This document shows positions 1 to 8,300 of a stretch of 38,679 bases of DNA, piece by piece. Source of the DNA: Lysobacterales bacterium (GTDB taxonomy: Bacteria; Pseudomonadota; Gammaproteobacteria; Xanthomonadales; SZUA-36); assembly GCA_011773845.1 (NCBI GenBank), contig WVWV01000131.1, positions 17,770-56,448 on the forward strand, in the 5' to 3' direction. Under the pieces are notes generated by a model. It worked only from the letters and a program-made list of their open reading frames with translations, was not told the origin of the DNA and ran no database searches. The stretch's first letter is position 1. Each line of letters opens with the position of its first letter. Made by a program: the position numbers and the translations under genes.

Positions 1-1
1 A

Positions 2-1354
2 TACCGCGGTCTTCGGGTCGATGCCGAGGGCTCGCAGCTTACGATAGAGGTGCGTGCGTTCCATGCCGACCGCCTCCGACAGCTTGCCGACGCTGCCGCC
101 AGCCTTCTTCAGATGATAGACCAGGTAGTCGCGCTCGAACTGCTCCCGCGCCTCGCGCAGTGGCAAGTCGAACGATTCCGGACGGGACGGCGGCACCGGC
201 TCGATGGCAGGGGCGTTTTGCCGCAGGGCTTCCTCCACTTCGCGCGCGGAGATGTCGCCTTCCTCGCCGAGGATCAACAACCGTTGCACCAGGTTGCGCA
301 ATTCCCGCACATTGCCCGGCCAGGCGTGATTGCGCAGCCGGTTGAGGGCGGAAATCGAGAAACTCCGGTAGCTCAGTCCCTCGTTGGCCGGAAACCACTC
401 GGCATAGAAACGCACCAGTTCGGGTATGTCCTCGGGGCGCGAACGCAGGCTTGGGACCTGCAGGGGCAGCACGTTGAGACGATAGTACAGCGCTTCGAGC
501 ACCTGGCCCGTCTGCACGAGCTGGTCGAGATGTTCCGGCGCGCTGGCGATCAGGCGGCAGTCGAGCGCCTGCTCCTCCCGGCTGCCTGTGGGGGTGAACA
601 CCCCGGATTCGAGCACCGCGTCCAGGCGTTTCTGCGCGGCCTCCGGCAGCTGATGCAGCTCCGGAATGAACAGCGTGCCCCCCTGGGCGCGCTCCAGCAG
701 TCCGGGACCTGCCGGCCCGTCCGCGCCGAGGAGGTAGTCGCGCGCACCCTGGCCGGCCAGCTGGAAGTGATCCAGGACCACCATTGCCCCGCCCCACTCA
801 CCCTGCCGGTGGATGTAGGCGGCGACGGTTTCCTTGCCGCTGCCGGCCTCGCCGGTGATCAGCACCGGTGAGCGGTGGCGCGCGGCCTGGCGGGCCTTCT
901 GCCGCAGCAACTGCATGGCCGGGCTGCTGCCGAGCGGTTCGATCGGCACCGCGGCCCTTTCAGACGTCGCACGCGGCGGGCGCGTATCGCCGCCAAGCGC
1001 ATTCTCCACCGTGGCCAGCAGCTTGGCCAGCGACAGGGGTTTCTGGATGAAATCATGCGCGCCCAGGCGGGTCGCCTCGACCGCGGTCTCGAGCGTGCCG
1101 TGGCCCGACATCATGACCACGGGGCAGGGCAGCGATCCGCCCGCACCCCATTCCTTCAGCAGGGTGATGCCGTCGACATCCGGCATCCAGATGTCCAGCA
1201 ACACCAGTTCGGGTCGCTCGGCGGTGAATGCCGCGCGGGCGGCCTCGCCGTCCGCTGCGGAGGTCACGCGGTAGCCCTCGTCCTCCAGGATCTCTCCCAG
1301 CAGGTCGCGGATATCGGGCTCGTCGTCAACAACCAGGATTCGCGCTTCGGGCAT
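2..1354 (-). CDS. ntrX: NtrX-like response regulator, 3'-truncated by window edge
   Basis: This is the response regulator of the NtrY/NtrX two-component pair. The reading frame starts at an ATG at 1354 and stays open for 451 codons to the window edge, where it has probably almost ended. The receiver domain (about residues 1-120) has ILVVDDEPDIRDLL and the phospho-acceptor Asp in LVLLDIWMPDVDG. A AAA+ domain follows with Walker A ITGEAGSGKET. The C-terminal Fis-type helix-turn-helix contains ERTHLYRKLRALGI. The sigma54-contact motif GAFTGA is absent: the stretch reads LLGADGPAGPG and is shorter than usual. Walker B reads GGTLFIPEL where FLDE is expected. It can therefore probably dimerise and bind DNA, but is unlikely to be a normal sigma54 activator. 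It lies 87 bp downstream of ntrY. Confidence 0.88.
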   Translation of the reverse strand, partial: MPEARILVVDDEPDIRDLLGEILEDEGYRVTSAADGEAARAAFTAERPELVLLDIWMPDVDGITLLKEWGAGGSLPCPVVMMSGHGTLETAVEATRLGAHDFIQKPLSLAKLLATVENALGGDTRPPRATSERAAVPIEPLGSSPAMQLLRQKARQAARHRSPVLITGEAGSGKETVAAYIHRQGEWGGAMVVLDHFQLAGQGARDYLLGADGPAGPGLLERAQGGTLFIPELHQLPEAAQKRLDAVLESGVFTPTGSREEQALDCRLIASAPEHLDQLVQTGQVLEALYYRLNVLPLQVPSLRSRPEDIPELVRFYAEWFPANEGLSYRSFSISALNRLRNHAWPGNVRELRNLVQRLLILGEEGDISAREVEEALRQNAPAIEPVPPSRPESFDLPLREAREQFERDYLVYHLKKAGGSVGKLSEAVGMERTHLYRKLRALGIDPKTAV

Positions 1355-1441
1355 GGCCTGCGCCGGCTGTGGTAAGGAAACAACAGAATACCGGAATTGT
1401 GAGGCCGTTCCTAGCCGGCACGGCGCCGCCCGTCGCGCGCA

Positions 1442-3652
1442 TCACGCCGTATCGCGGGCCTCGCCGGTGCCCGGCTGGCCGAGCGTGAGGGGCAGCAGGA
1501 TCACGGCGCTGGCGCCGCCACCCTCGGGATTGCCTATGGCGATGCGGCCGTCGTGGTCCTCGACGATCTTGCGGCAGATCGCCAGGCCCAGCCCGCGGCC
1601 TTCCTGCTTGTGGGTGACATAGGGCTCGAAGGGCTGGCGGAGCACGGAGTCGGGATAGCCGGGGCCGTGATCGCGTACCTCCAGCCGCAGCCAGTCCGTG
1701 CCGTCGACCCTGATCGGGCGGGTGTCGATGCGGATGCGTGCCTTGGCGGCGTCGCCGGCGGCCTCGCAGGCGTTGCGTATCAAATTGTGCAGCAATTGGC
1801 GTATCTGCCCGGCGTCCGCCTCGAGAATGGCCTGGCCGGCGCCGGGCTCGAGGTCGATGTGCAGCCCGGGGTGGCCCTGCAGGTACAGCTCGGACACCTC
1901 CGCAATCAGCGGATCGAGTTTCAGGCGTGAGCGATCGAGCTCGGGTTCGCGCGCGTAGTCGCCGAAGGCGTCGACCAGGCCGCGTAACGCCTCCACCTGC
2001 GCCACGATGGTGCCGGCGCCACGTTCGAGCATCTGCGCGTCTCGCGCGTCCAGCTTGTCCATGAGCTTCATGCGCAAGCGTTCGGCGGCCAGCCGTATGG
2101 GCGTCAGCGGGTTTTTGACCTCGTGCGCGAGGCGCCGCGCGACCTCCGCCCAGGCCGCGTCCCGTTGCGCCTGGTTCAGCACGGTCACGTCATCGAACAC
2201 GATCACGCATCCGCCACCGGCGCCGGGCAGCCGCGATCCGCGCACCAGGAGCACCAGGGGAGCGCCTGGCTGGTCGAGAACGATCTCTTTCTGCCACTGC
2301 CCGCTGTCACGCTCCAGTTGGCGTTGCACAAAGTCGGCCAGGGGTTGCAGGTGGGGCGCCTGCAGCGGTAGTTCCGGCAGCCGATTTCCTTCCATCAGGT
2401 CCCGGGGCAGCCGCAGGATACGTTCCGCCGCGCGATTCGTGCGCACCATCCGCCCATCGGCATCGAGCGTGGCGACTCCCGCAGACAGGCTGCCCAGCAC
2501 GGTTTCGAGGTAGTCGCCCTGGGCCTTGAGCTGGGCCCGCCCGGACTCGGCCTCCTCGCTGGCGACGAGCAACGCCTCGGTCATGTCGTTGAACGCCCGG
2601 GCGAGAAAACCCAGTTCATCGCGAGTCTGGATTTCCACCGCCTGTTCGAGGTCGCCGCGGGCCACTTCGCGGGTGGCCTGTGCCAGGCGCGAAATCGGCG
2701 CCACCATGCGGCGCGCGGAGTTGAGGGCTGCCAGGATTGCCAGCAGCACGGTGAGCAGCAACACCAGCGAGAGGATCAGCAGGAAGCTTTGCTTCAACGA
2801 GTCGCGCAGATAACTCACGTTCTGGTAGTCGTAGTATTCCTCCTCGATGCTGGCGGTCAGGGCCGTGATTGACGCCGGCAGCGGGAAGATGGCCTGGAGC
2901 ATGAGCGTCGCCTGGCCGGGCCGGGTCGGGGGCAGTGAGCGCAGTACGCGAATCTGCAGGCCGCCGGCGGCATCCGGCTCGGCGGCCGCATATTCGCCGG
3001 TTTCGATCGCCTGCAGGAGGGCATAATCCCCGGGACGATCCAGGAGCAGGGCCAGGGGGTTGTAGTTGGCGGTCGCGAGGACTCCACCGTCCGCGCCCAG
3101 CACGGAGAGCTCGAGTGGCCCGGAGGCGTCGACCCGATCCAGCAGGGCCTGGCGCAGCAGTTCGGGCTCCTGCACCAGGTCGCCGATTTCGGCGCCGATA
3201 TCGAGCATCCGGTTGCGCACTTCGAGCGTGCGCAGGTCGAGGAACTGGCGGCCGAGCTGCAGCGAGTCCGCGAGCGCCGCCTCGACCTCGACGTCGAACC
3301 AGCTGTCCACGGTGCGGGTGAGGAAGTAGGCCGAGAAGACGTATACGATCAGGGCCGGCGGCAGGGAGAGCATCAGGAAGTTGCGTACCCAGCGCGCGGA
3401 CAGGCGGGCGCCGGGCGTTCCGCCCCGCACCCTTCGCCACAGCGAGACCATCCGCAGCACGATGCTTGCCAGCAGCAGGAGCAGCGCGACGCCAGTCAAC
3501 ACCAGCACCCACAGGTAGTGGCGCTGCAAGCCGCCCGTGTCCCGTTGCACATCGCTGACCAACACCAGCGATATCAGGATCACGGCCACCGCCGCCAGCA
3601 CGGGCAGGCCGCGAAACAACAGGCGCCTCAGGCGCTTATTCTGAATGGCCAT
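1442..3652 (-). CDS. ntrY: NtrY-type membrane sensor histidine kinase
   Basis: This inner-membrane histidine kinase is expected to phosphorylate the adjacent NtrX. The N-terminus has two hydrophobic segments and a third near residue 90. An extracytoplasmic sensor region follows, then a further membrane segment near residue 295 and a HAMP domain (ISRLAQATREVARGDLEQ). A PAS region covers about 370-480. The HisKA domain carries the phospho-acceptor His in RRLAHEVKNPLTPIRLAAER. The ATPase domain has N box NLIRNACEAAG, G1 VRDHGPGYP and G2 GRGLGLAICRKIVEDHDG. I chose the ATG at 3652; an in-frame GTG at 3679 would add nine residues. The start lies inside the end of the DUF4390 gene (25 bp overlap), so translation is probably coupled. 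The PAS and periplasmic regions suggest redox or nitrogen sensing, but the ligand is not visible. Confidence 0.93.
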   Translation of the reverse strand: MAIQNKRLRRLLFRGLPVLAAVAVILISLVLVSDVQRDTGGLQRHYLWVLVLTGVALLLLLASIVLRMVSLWRRVRGGTPGARLSARWVRNFLMLSLPPALIVYVFSAYFLTRTVDSWFDVEVEAALADSLQLGRQFLDLRTLEVRNRMLDIGAEIGDLVQEPELLRQALLDRVDASGPLELSVLGADGGVLATANYNPLALLLDRPGDYALLQAIETGEYAAAEPDAAGGLQIRVLRSLPPTRPGQATLMLQAIFPLPASITALTASIEEEYYDYQNVSYLRDSLKQSFLLILSLVLLLTVLLAILAALNSARRMVAPISRLAQATREVARGDLEQAVEIQTRDELGFLARAFNDMTEALLVASEEAESGRAQLKAQGDYLETVLGSLSAGVATLDADGRMVRTNRAAERILRLPRDLMEGNRLPELPLQAPHLQPLADFVQRQLERDSGQWQKEIVLDQPGAPLVLLVRGSRLPGAGGGCVIVFDDVTVLNQAQRDAAWAEVARRLAHEVKNPLTPIRLAAERLRMKLMDKLDARDAQMLERGAGTIVAQVEALRGLVDAFGDYAREPELDRSRLKLDPLIAEVSELYLQGHPGLHIDLEPGAGQAILEADAGQIRQLLHNLIRNACEAAGDAAKARIRIDTRPIRVDGTDWLRLEVRDHGPGYPDSVLRQPFEPYVTHKQEGRGLGLAICRKIVEDHDGRIAIGNPEGGGASAVILLPLTLGQPGTGEARDTA

Positions 3653-4149
3653 GTCGACCAGCTCGAATCGAGGCGCCACTCGGCGGAAAAACGCGCTGGC
3701 AGCTGCATGGGGGCGGGCAGCCTGGATCGCTCCAGGCGCACTCGGGTTCGGAACTCGTAACGGCCGGGCGCCAGCGCCCCCGTATCCATCACCAGGCGGA
3801 TATCGGACAGCGCGCCGAGCGCATGTCGCAGCCGCGGAAAGGTGCGCACTTCAACCTGCTCCGGGCCGGTGAGACGGTAGTGGCGGCTGAGGGGCAGGTA
3901 GCGCAGTTCGAAGCTGCGCGTGCTGTTCGTCAGCAGCGCGAGGGTGCGGCTGTCGCGTAATTCCATATCGATGCTGATGTGCAGGGGAACACCGTGATCC
4001 AGCGCAGTGGCCGCCTCCCGGCTGAGGCGGAGGTGCTGGTCGAATTGCGCAGACAGGTTGCGATAACCGGGCTCGACCCGGACCGCGTCGACCCGAAATC
4101 CATGGCCGGATTCCTCATGCGCGCACGCCGTGAGCAGCAGTGCCGCCAC
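3628..4149 (-). CDS. DUF4390 family protein, possible lipoprotein, start uncertain
   Basis: A DUF4390 protein commonly lies between rsmB and ntrY in gammaproteobacteria; its function is unknown. The conserved core is clear: EPGYRNLSAQFDQHLRLS, then DHGVPLHISIDMELRD, and later LARL-type strands ending in EWRLDSSW. The start is a problem. No ATG or TTG lies near the conserved part. The only standard in-frame starts are a GTG at 4149, used here, and an ATG at 4260 deep inside rsmB. The hydrophobic run VAALLLTAC followed by AHEES resembles a lipobox (LTAC), which would make it an exported lipoprotein. With the GTG start, however, the signal peptide would have almost no n-region. The gene overlaps the end of rsmB by 35 bp and the start of ntrY by 25 bp. 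Its position suggests a periplasmic partner of NtrY, which is inference. Confidence 0.7.
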   Translation of the reverse strand: MAALLLTACAHEESGHGFRVDAVRVEPGYRNLSAQFDQHLRLSREAATALDHGVPLHISIDMELRDSRTLALLTNSTRSFELRYLPLSRHYRLTGPEQVEVRTFPRLRHALGALSDIRLVMDTGALAPGRYEFRTRVRLERSRLPAPMQLPARFSAEWRLDSSWSTWPFRISA

Positions 4150-5422
4150 CAGATTTACGCAGCACCGCGTAGTAGAAACCGTCCATGTCGTCCTCGCCCG
4201 GCAGGACCTGCCGTTCCGGGCCGGCCAGGGCGGCGTCCCCGTGGCGCGACAGAAAGCCATGAATTTGCGCGCTGTTCTCACATTTGAGTACCGAGCAGGT
4301 CGCGTACACAAGCATACCGCCCGCATTGAGGAGGGGCCAGAGCCCCGCCAGTAATCGCTCCTGCTCGGCGACCGCGGCCGCGACCTGATCCGGCGTCCGC
4401 AGCCACTTGATCTCGGGATGGCGGCGGATCACCCCGGTGGCGCTGCACGGCGCATCCAGCAGGATCTTGTCGAACGGCTGGCCGTCCCACCAGGCAGCGG
4501 TGTCGGCGGCGTCCGCGGCGCGGGTCTCCACTGCCAGCCCCAGGCGCCGGCCATTCTGCATGACCCGCTCGAGACGGTCCGGGCGCCGGTCGATGGCCAG
4601 CAGCCGCACCGTGGGCTGGCGTTCCAGGATATGGCAGGCTTTGCCGCCCGGGGCGGCACAGGCGTCCAGAATGCGCTCGCCGGGCCCTGGCGAGAGGTAT
4701 TCGACGGCCAGCTGGGCGGCGGCATCCTGCACCGAGCAGAGACCCTGCTCGAAGCCCGGCAGCGCTTGCACCGGCCGGGCCTCTCCCAGGCGGATGGCGT
4801 CCGGTACGCCGGCGAGACCGGACCAGGCCAGCTCCGCCTCGTCCAGGGTCCGGCCGAAAGCCGACCGGGAAGTCTTGCGCCGGTTGACCCGCAGCCACAG
4901 GGGCGCAGCGCGGTTGTTGGCATCCACGATGTCCTGCCACTGGTTGGGCCAGTCCGCCTGCAGTTGGTGCAACAACCAGGGCGGATGGGCATGACGTTCC
5001 GGTTCGCGGGCCAATGCGGCGTCCAGTCGAGCCTGATTGCGCAGGAAGTTTCGCAATACGCCGTTGACGACCGCCACGGCCCATTCCTTGCCCAGCAGCC
5101 GCGCACAGCCGGCCGTTTCGTGCACCACCGCGTGAGGGGCGGTGGTGTCTTTCCACAGTTCGAAAAGTCCCAGCAGGATGAGCGACCGGATGTCGTCGTC
5201 GCGCTTCCTGAGAGGGCGCCTCAGCAGTTGCCCGGACAACCACTCGAGGGCATTGAGCCAGCGCAGCAGGCCATAGGCGAGGTGGCGGGCAAACGCCGCA
5301 TCCCGTTCCTGCAGCCCCCGTTCGCGCGCGCCGGCATCGGTCAGCGTTTCCCGCCCCGCCAGAACCGCAGTGGCGATATCGATGGCCGCGAGCCGGGCGT
5401 TGGCGGCCGGCGGCCCGCTCAT
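4115..5422 (-). CDS. rsmB: 16S rRNA (cytosine(967)-C(5))-methyltransferase RsmB
   Basis: RsmB (Sun/Fmu) methylates C967 of 16S rRNA using SAM. The protein is 435 residues, the usual length. An N-terminal NusB-like RNA-binding domain spans about residues 1-145. The C-terminal Rossmann methyltransferase has SAM motif I LDACAAPGGKACHILE, motif IV DAPCSATGVIRRHPEIKW with the Pro-Cys pair, and motif VI VYATCSVLKCENSAQ with the second catalytic Cys. The ATG at 5422 overlaps the fmt stop codon as ATGA, so translation is coupled. The C-terminus continues past the usual end (FYYAVLRK) by SGGGTAAHGVRA, which forms the overlap with the DUF4390 gene. Confidence 0.97.
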   Translation of the reverse strand: MSGPPAANARLAAIDIATAVLAGRETLTDAGARERGLQERDAAFARHLAYGLLRWLNALEWLSGQLLRRPLRKRDDDIRSLILLGLFELWKDTTAPHAVVHETAGCARLLGKEWAVAVVNGVLRNFLRNQARLDAALAREPERHAHPPWLLHQLQADWPNQWQDIVDANNRAAPLWLRVNRRKTSRSAFGRTLDEAELAWSGLAGVPDAIRLGEARPVQALPGFEQGLCSVQDAAAQLAVEYLSPGPGERILDACAAPGGKACHILERQPTVRLLAIDRRPDRLERVMQNGRRLGLAVETRAADAADTAAWWDGQPFDKILLDAPCSATGVIRRHPEIKWLRTPDQVAAAVAEQERLLAGLWPLLNAGGMLVYATCSVLKCENSAQIHGFLSRHGDAALAGPERQVLPGEDDMDGFYYAVLRKSGGGTAAHGVRA

Positions 5423-6369
5423 CGCTCTGTTTTGACCTCGTGCGCGCGCAGGAATGCCGCCACCGGCATGCGCCGGCCGCCGGGCTGCTGGATCTCGGTC
5501 AGGCGCAGCAACCCCGCTCCGGTGCCGACATCGATGCCGGCCTCGCTGCTGTCCCAGACCTGGCCCGGGGTGACCTCGCCCGGCGCTTCGACCACCTCGG
5601 CGGCCCACACCCGGAGCCGCTGGCCGTCAAGATCGCACCACGCCACCGGCCAGGGGTTGAAGGCCCGCACCTGGCGCTCGAGCACCGCGGCGGGCAAGCG
5701 CCAGTCCAGTCGCGCATCGTCCTTGGTCAGTTTGTACGCATAGGTGGCCTGCGCTGCCTGCTGCGGCTGCGGGGGTGGCAGGTCGCCGGCCGCGAGATGC
5801 TGCAGGCACTGCAACAGCAGATCGGCACCCAGGTCGGCCAGGCGGTCGTGGAGGCTGCCCCCGGTTTCGTCAGGGGCGATGGCGGTTTCCTCGCAGCGGA
5901 ACACCGGGCCGGTGTCGAGGCCCTGTTCCATGCGCATGATGCATACGCCCGTGACCGCGTCACCGGCCTCGATGGCGCGCGGGATCGGCGCCGCGCCACG
6001 CCATCTCGGCAGCAGCGAGGCATGGATGTTCCAGCACCCGTGCCGCGGCATGCCCAGGACCGCGGGCGGCAGCAGGAGACCATAGGCGACCACCACCAGC
6101 AGATCCGGTCGCCATGCCGACAGTTCATTCTGCACCGCGGGTCCGTCGAGCCTGGCGGGCTGCAGCACCGGGATGTCATGCGCGGCCGCCACGCGCTTGA
6201 CCGGGGAGGGGTGCAGCCTGCGCCCGCGCCCGGCGGGACGGTCCGGTTGGGTGAGCGCCGCCAGCGGCGGGTGGCCGGAGTCGATGAGGGCCTGGAGCGC
6301 GGTGGCGGCGAATTCCGGCGTGCCGGCAAACAGCAGTCTCAGGCCATCGCCGGCGGTAGCTTGCGACAT
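5419..6369 (-). CDS. fmt: Methionyl-tRNA formyltransferase
   Basis: Fmt formylates the amino group of Met on initiator tRNA using 10-formyltetrahydrofolate. The ATG at 6369 gives 316 residues, the family norm. The N-terminal formyltransferase fold opens with LRLLFAGTPEFAATALQALI. It has the folate-binding stretch GRGRRLHPSPVKRVA and the catalytic region WNIHASLLPRWRGAAPIPRA, whose Asn and His belong to the conserved NxH..D triad; the Asp lies in MEQGLDTGPV. The C-terminal OB-fold tRNA-binding domain begins near residue 205 (TYAYKLTKDDARLDW). It lies 13 bp after def and overlaps rsmB by ATGA. Def, Fmt and RsmB together serve translation initiation and 16S modification. Confidence 0.97.
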   Translation of the reverse strand: MSQATAGDGLRLLFAGTPEFAATALQALIDSGHPPLAALTQPDRPAGRGRRLHPSPVKRVAAAHDIPVLQPARLDGPAVQNELSAWRPDLLVVVAYGLLLPPAVLGMPRHGCWNIHASLLPRWRGAAPIPRAIEAGDAVTGVCIMRMEQGLDTGPVFRCEETAIAPDETGGSLHDRLADLGADLLLQCLQHLAAGDLPPPQPQQAAQATYAYKLTKDDARLDWRLPAAVLERQVRAFNPWPVAWCDLDGQRLRVWAAEVVEAPGEVTPGQVWDSSEAGIDVGTGAGLLRLTEIQQPGGRRMPVAAFLRAHEVKTER

Positions 6370-6382
6370 GTGGGCCGAGGTC

Positions 6383-6913
6383 TTACAGGGCGGGGCCGAC
6401 CGCTGACTCCTGAACGGCCTGGCGGCGCTGCTTGGCGAGCCGCTTGCGCACCATCTGGCGCTTGAGCGGCGAGAGGTAATCCACGAACAGGCGACCCTCG
6501 AGGTGATCCATCTCGTGCTGCAGGCAGACCGCATGCAACCCGCTGGCATCCTCTTCGAATTCGATGCCGTGCCGGTCCCGTGCCCGGATCCGGATGTGCT
6601 CGGCGCGCTCCACGTTGGCGTAGACGCCCGGCACCGACAGGCAGCCTTCCTCGCAGACCTGCTCGCCCTCACGGGAAATGATTTCGGGGTTGATGTATTC
6701 CCGGGGCTGGTCGCGGCTTTCGCTGACGTCCAGTACCAGCAGGCGGACGTGGCGATCGACCTGGGTGGCGGCCAGTCCGATTCCATTGGCCGTATACATG
6801 GTGCGGAGCATGTCCGCTACCAGGCCCTGCAGGTCGGCATCGTAAACCGTCACCGGCTGCGCGACGGTCCGCAGCCGGGGATCGGGAAATTCCAGGATTT
6901 GAAGTTCCGCCAT
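6383..6913 (-). CDS. def: Peptide deformylase
   Basis: Def removes the N-formyl group from nascent proteins in the cytoplasm. All three metal and catalytic motifs are intact: motif 1 GIGLAATQV, motif 2 EEGCLSVPG with the metal-ligand Cys, and motif 3 QHEMDHLEG with the HExxH His pair and Glu. The length is 176 residues. The C-terminal tail is basic ([15 protein letters not shown]). It is the first gene of the minus-strand operon def-fmt-rsmB-DUF4390-ntrY-ntrX. It is divergent from the tsaP-like gene across a 143 bp AT-rich gap that should hold both promoters. Confidence 0.98.
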   Translation of the reverse strand: MAELQILEFPDPRLRTVAQPVTVYDADLQGLVADMLRTMYTANGIGLAATQVDRHVRLLVLDVSESRDQPREYINPEIISREGEQVCEEGCLSVPGVYANVERAEHIRIRARDRHGIEFEEDASGLHAVCLQHEMDHLEGRLFVDYLSPLKRQMVRKRLAKQRRQAVQESAVGPAL

Positions 6914-7056
6914 GCGCTTTGCGTGCCCCGGGGATGAATTAGATGCACTTTCGCATCACTTTAATTATGATAGCCAACAAACAATAACATTCGCTAGCGA
7001 CCCAAGATCGATGCATGGGACGGAATGGCCGGATGCCTGCGGTTAGGGAAGGAAAC
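6914..7056. promoter_or_regulatory. Divergent promoter region between def and tsaP
   Basis: This 143 bp gap separates the divergent def operon and the tsaP-like gene. It is strikingly AT-rich at 6950-6990 against a GC-rich background. On the plus strand TATGAT (6966-6971) is a good -10 box. On the minus strand CATAAT (6969-6964) overlaps it, so the two promoters may share a core. I cannot find a convincing -35 at normal spacing for either. A GAAGGAAAC ribosome-binding site precedes the tsaP ATG at 7057. Confidence 0.45.
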
Positions 7057-8229
7057 ATGATGAGGAAGTTCATTGGCCTCGTTCTCGTGGCCATGCTGGC
7101 GGGGGCCGCCGCGGCACAGGATGTGTCCGTGCGGGCCGATCATCCGGATGAATACGTCGTGGTCAGGGGCGATACCCTGTGGGACATTGCCGGTCGGTTC
7201 CTCGACAAACCGTGGCAGTGGCCGGCCATCTGGCACGCCAACCCGCAGATCGCCAATCCGCACCTGATCTACCCGGGCGATCGCATATCCTTGATTTACA
7301 TCGATGGCATGCCGCGACTGGTGGTGGACCGGGGCAAGCAGCCGATCAAGCTCAGCCCCGAGATGCGCAGCACCGGGCGTGAGGCGATCCCGCCCATTCC
7401 GTATGAGCGGCTGAAGCCGTTCATCAAGAATGCCCGTATCGTGAGTGAGGCAGAATTTCTCAGCCTGCCGTACATCATCGCCAACTACGAGCAACGCCTC
7501 AACGTGACGGTGGGCGACCGGACCTACGCGCGCGGATTGACCGCCGCAGTGGGCCAGGAATTCGTGGTTGCGCGCCTGAACAATATCTACTACAGCATGA
7601 GCGACACGAAGCGTCGCGCCGAGCCGACCCTGCATGGCGACACGACCAGCAAGGCGTTGACCTTGCCCAGGGGGTTCTGGCGGCCGGTGGACACCTGGTT
7701 CCGTTCCACCGATATCATTGGTTACGAACTGGTCGAGGTCAGCCGGGCGGTGGTCAAAAAGGCCGGGGATCCGGCCATTCTGGAGGTGGAGTCCGGACGC
7801 ACCGAGGTCCAGGACGGCGATTACCTGCTGCCGCTCGACGACCATCGATTCGATTCGCATTTCTACCCTCGCCCGATGAGTGCCATGCCCGGCGACATGC
7901 TGGTGCTGGCCGTGGAGGGCGGCATCCACGGGGTTGGGCAGTTCCAGATCGTTGCCATCAGCGGCGGGGCGAATCAGGGCGTCGAGCCGGGCCATGTATT
8001 TTCCGCCTTTCGGCCTGGGGAGACGGTTCGCGACAAAGTCAAATATCCTAAGGGTAGCTGGGCAGACGCGACGACGTGGAGCAAGGACAAAGTCACATTG
8101 CCGGCCGAATTCGATGCCCATATCATGGTGTTCAGGGTGTTTGACGAGGTGAGTTACGCCATGGTCATGGATGGTGAACGCATGGTTCACGAACACGACG
8201 AATTGCGGCATCCGGACGAGACCCTGTAA
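7057..8229 (+). CDS. tsaP: LysM-domain periplasmic protein, TsaP-like
   Basis: This is an exported peptidoglycan-binding protein of 390 residues. A signal peptide (MMRKFIGLVLVAMLAGAAAA) is followed by a LysM domain at about residues 27-80 (EYVVVRGDTLWDIAGRFLDK ... NPHLIYPGDRISL). The remainder is a long beta-rich region of the kind annotated FlgT-C-like. It occupies the same slot between def and dprA as PA0020 of Pseudomonas aeruginosa, described as TsaP, which anchors the type IV pilus secretin to peptidoglycan. The function here is transferred by domain layout and position; no pilus gene lies in the window. I chose the ATG at 7057 because GGAAGGAA lies just upstream; an upstream in-frame start at 7015 would bury the signal peptide. 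Confidence 0.85.
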   Translation: MMRKFIGLVLVAMLAGAAAAQDVSVRADHPDEYVVVRGDTLWDIAGRFLDKPWQWPAIWHANPQIANPHLIYPGDRISLIYIDGMPRLVVDRGKQPIKLSPEMRSTGREAIPPIPYERLKPFIKNARIVSEAEFLSLPYIIANYEQRLNVTVGDRTYARGLTAAVGQEFVVARLNNIYYSMSDTKRRAEPTLHGDTTSKALTLPRGFWRPVDTWFRSTDIIGYELVEVSRAVVKKAGDPAILEVESGRTEVQDGDYLLPLDDHRFDSHFYPRPMSAMPGDMLVLAVEGGIHGVGQFQIVAISGGANQGVEPGHVFSAFRPGETVRDKVKYPKGSWADATTWSKDKVTLPAEFDAHIMVFRVFDEVSYAMVMDGERMVHEHDELRHPDETL

Positions 8230-8256
8230 GCCCCGGTCACACCCAGGATTCTCTTC

Positions 8257-8281
8257 GCGGGGGTGCTTCATGCACCCCCGC
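8257..8281. other. Strong GC hairpin between tsaP and dprA
   Basis: A perfect 10-bp inverted repeat, GCGGGGGTGC (8257-8266) and GCACCCCCGC (8272-8281), encloses a 5-nt loop. It lies 27 bp after the tsaP stop and 20 bp before the dprA ATG. The 3' flank is CGCGTTTGAG, so there is no U-run and it is not a typical intrinsic terminator. It may reduce read-through, protect the upstream mRNA, or affect access to the dprA ribosome-binding site GAGGGGG (8289-8295). Confidence 0.6.
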
Positions 8282-8300
8282 CGCGTTTGAGGGGGCGCGT

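Noticed and set aside
8257-8281. Intrinsic terminator for tsaP
   Set aside because: The stem is strong but there is no U-tract on either strand, so it is listed only as a hairpin.
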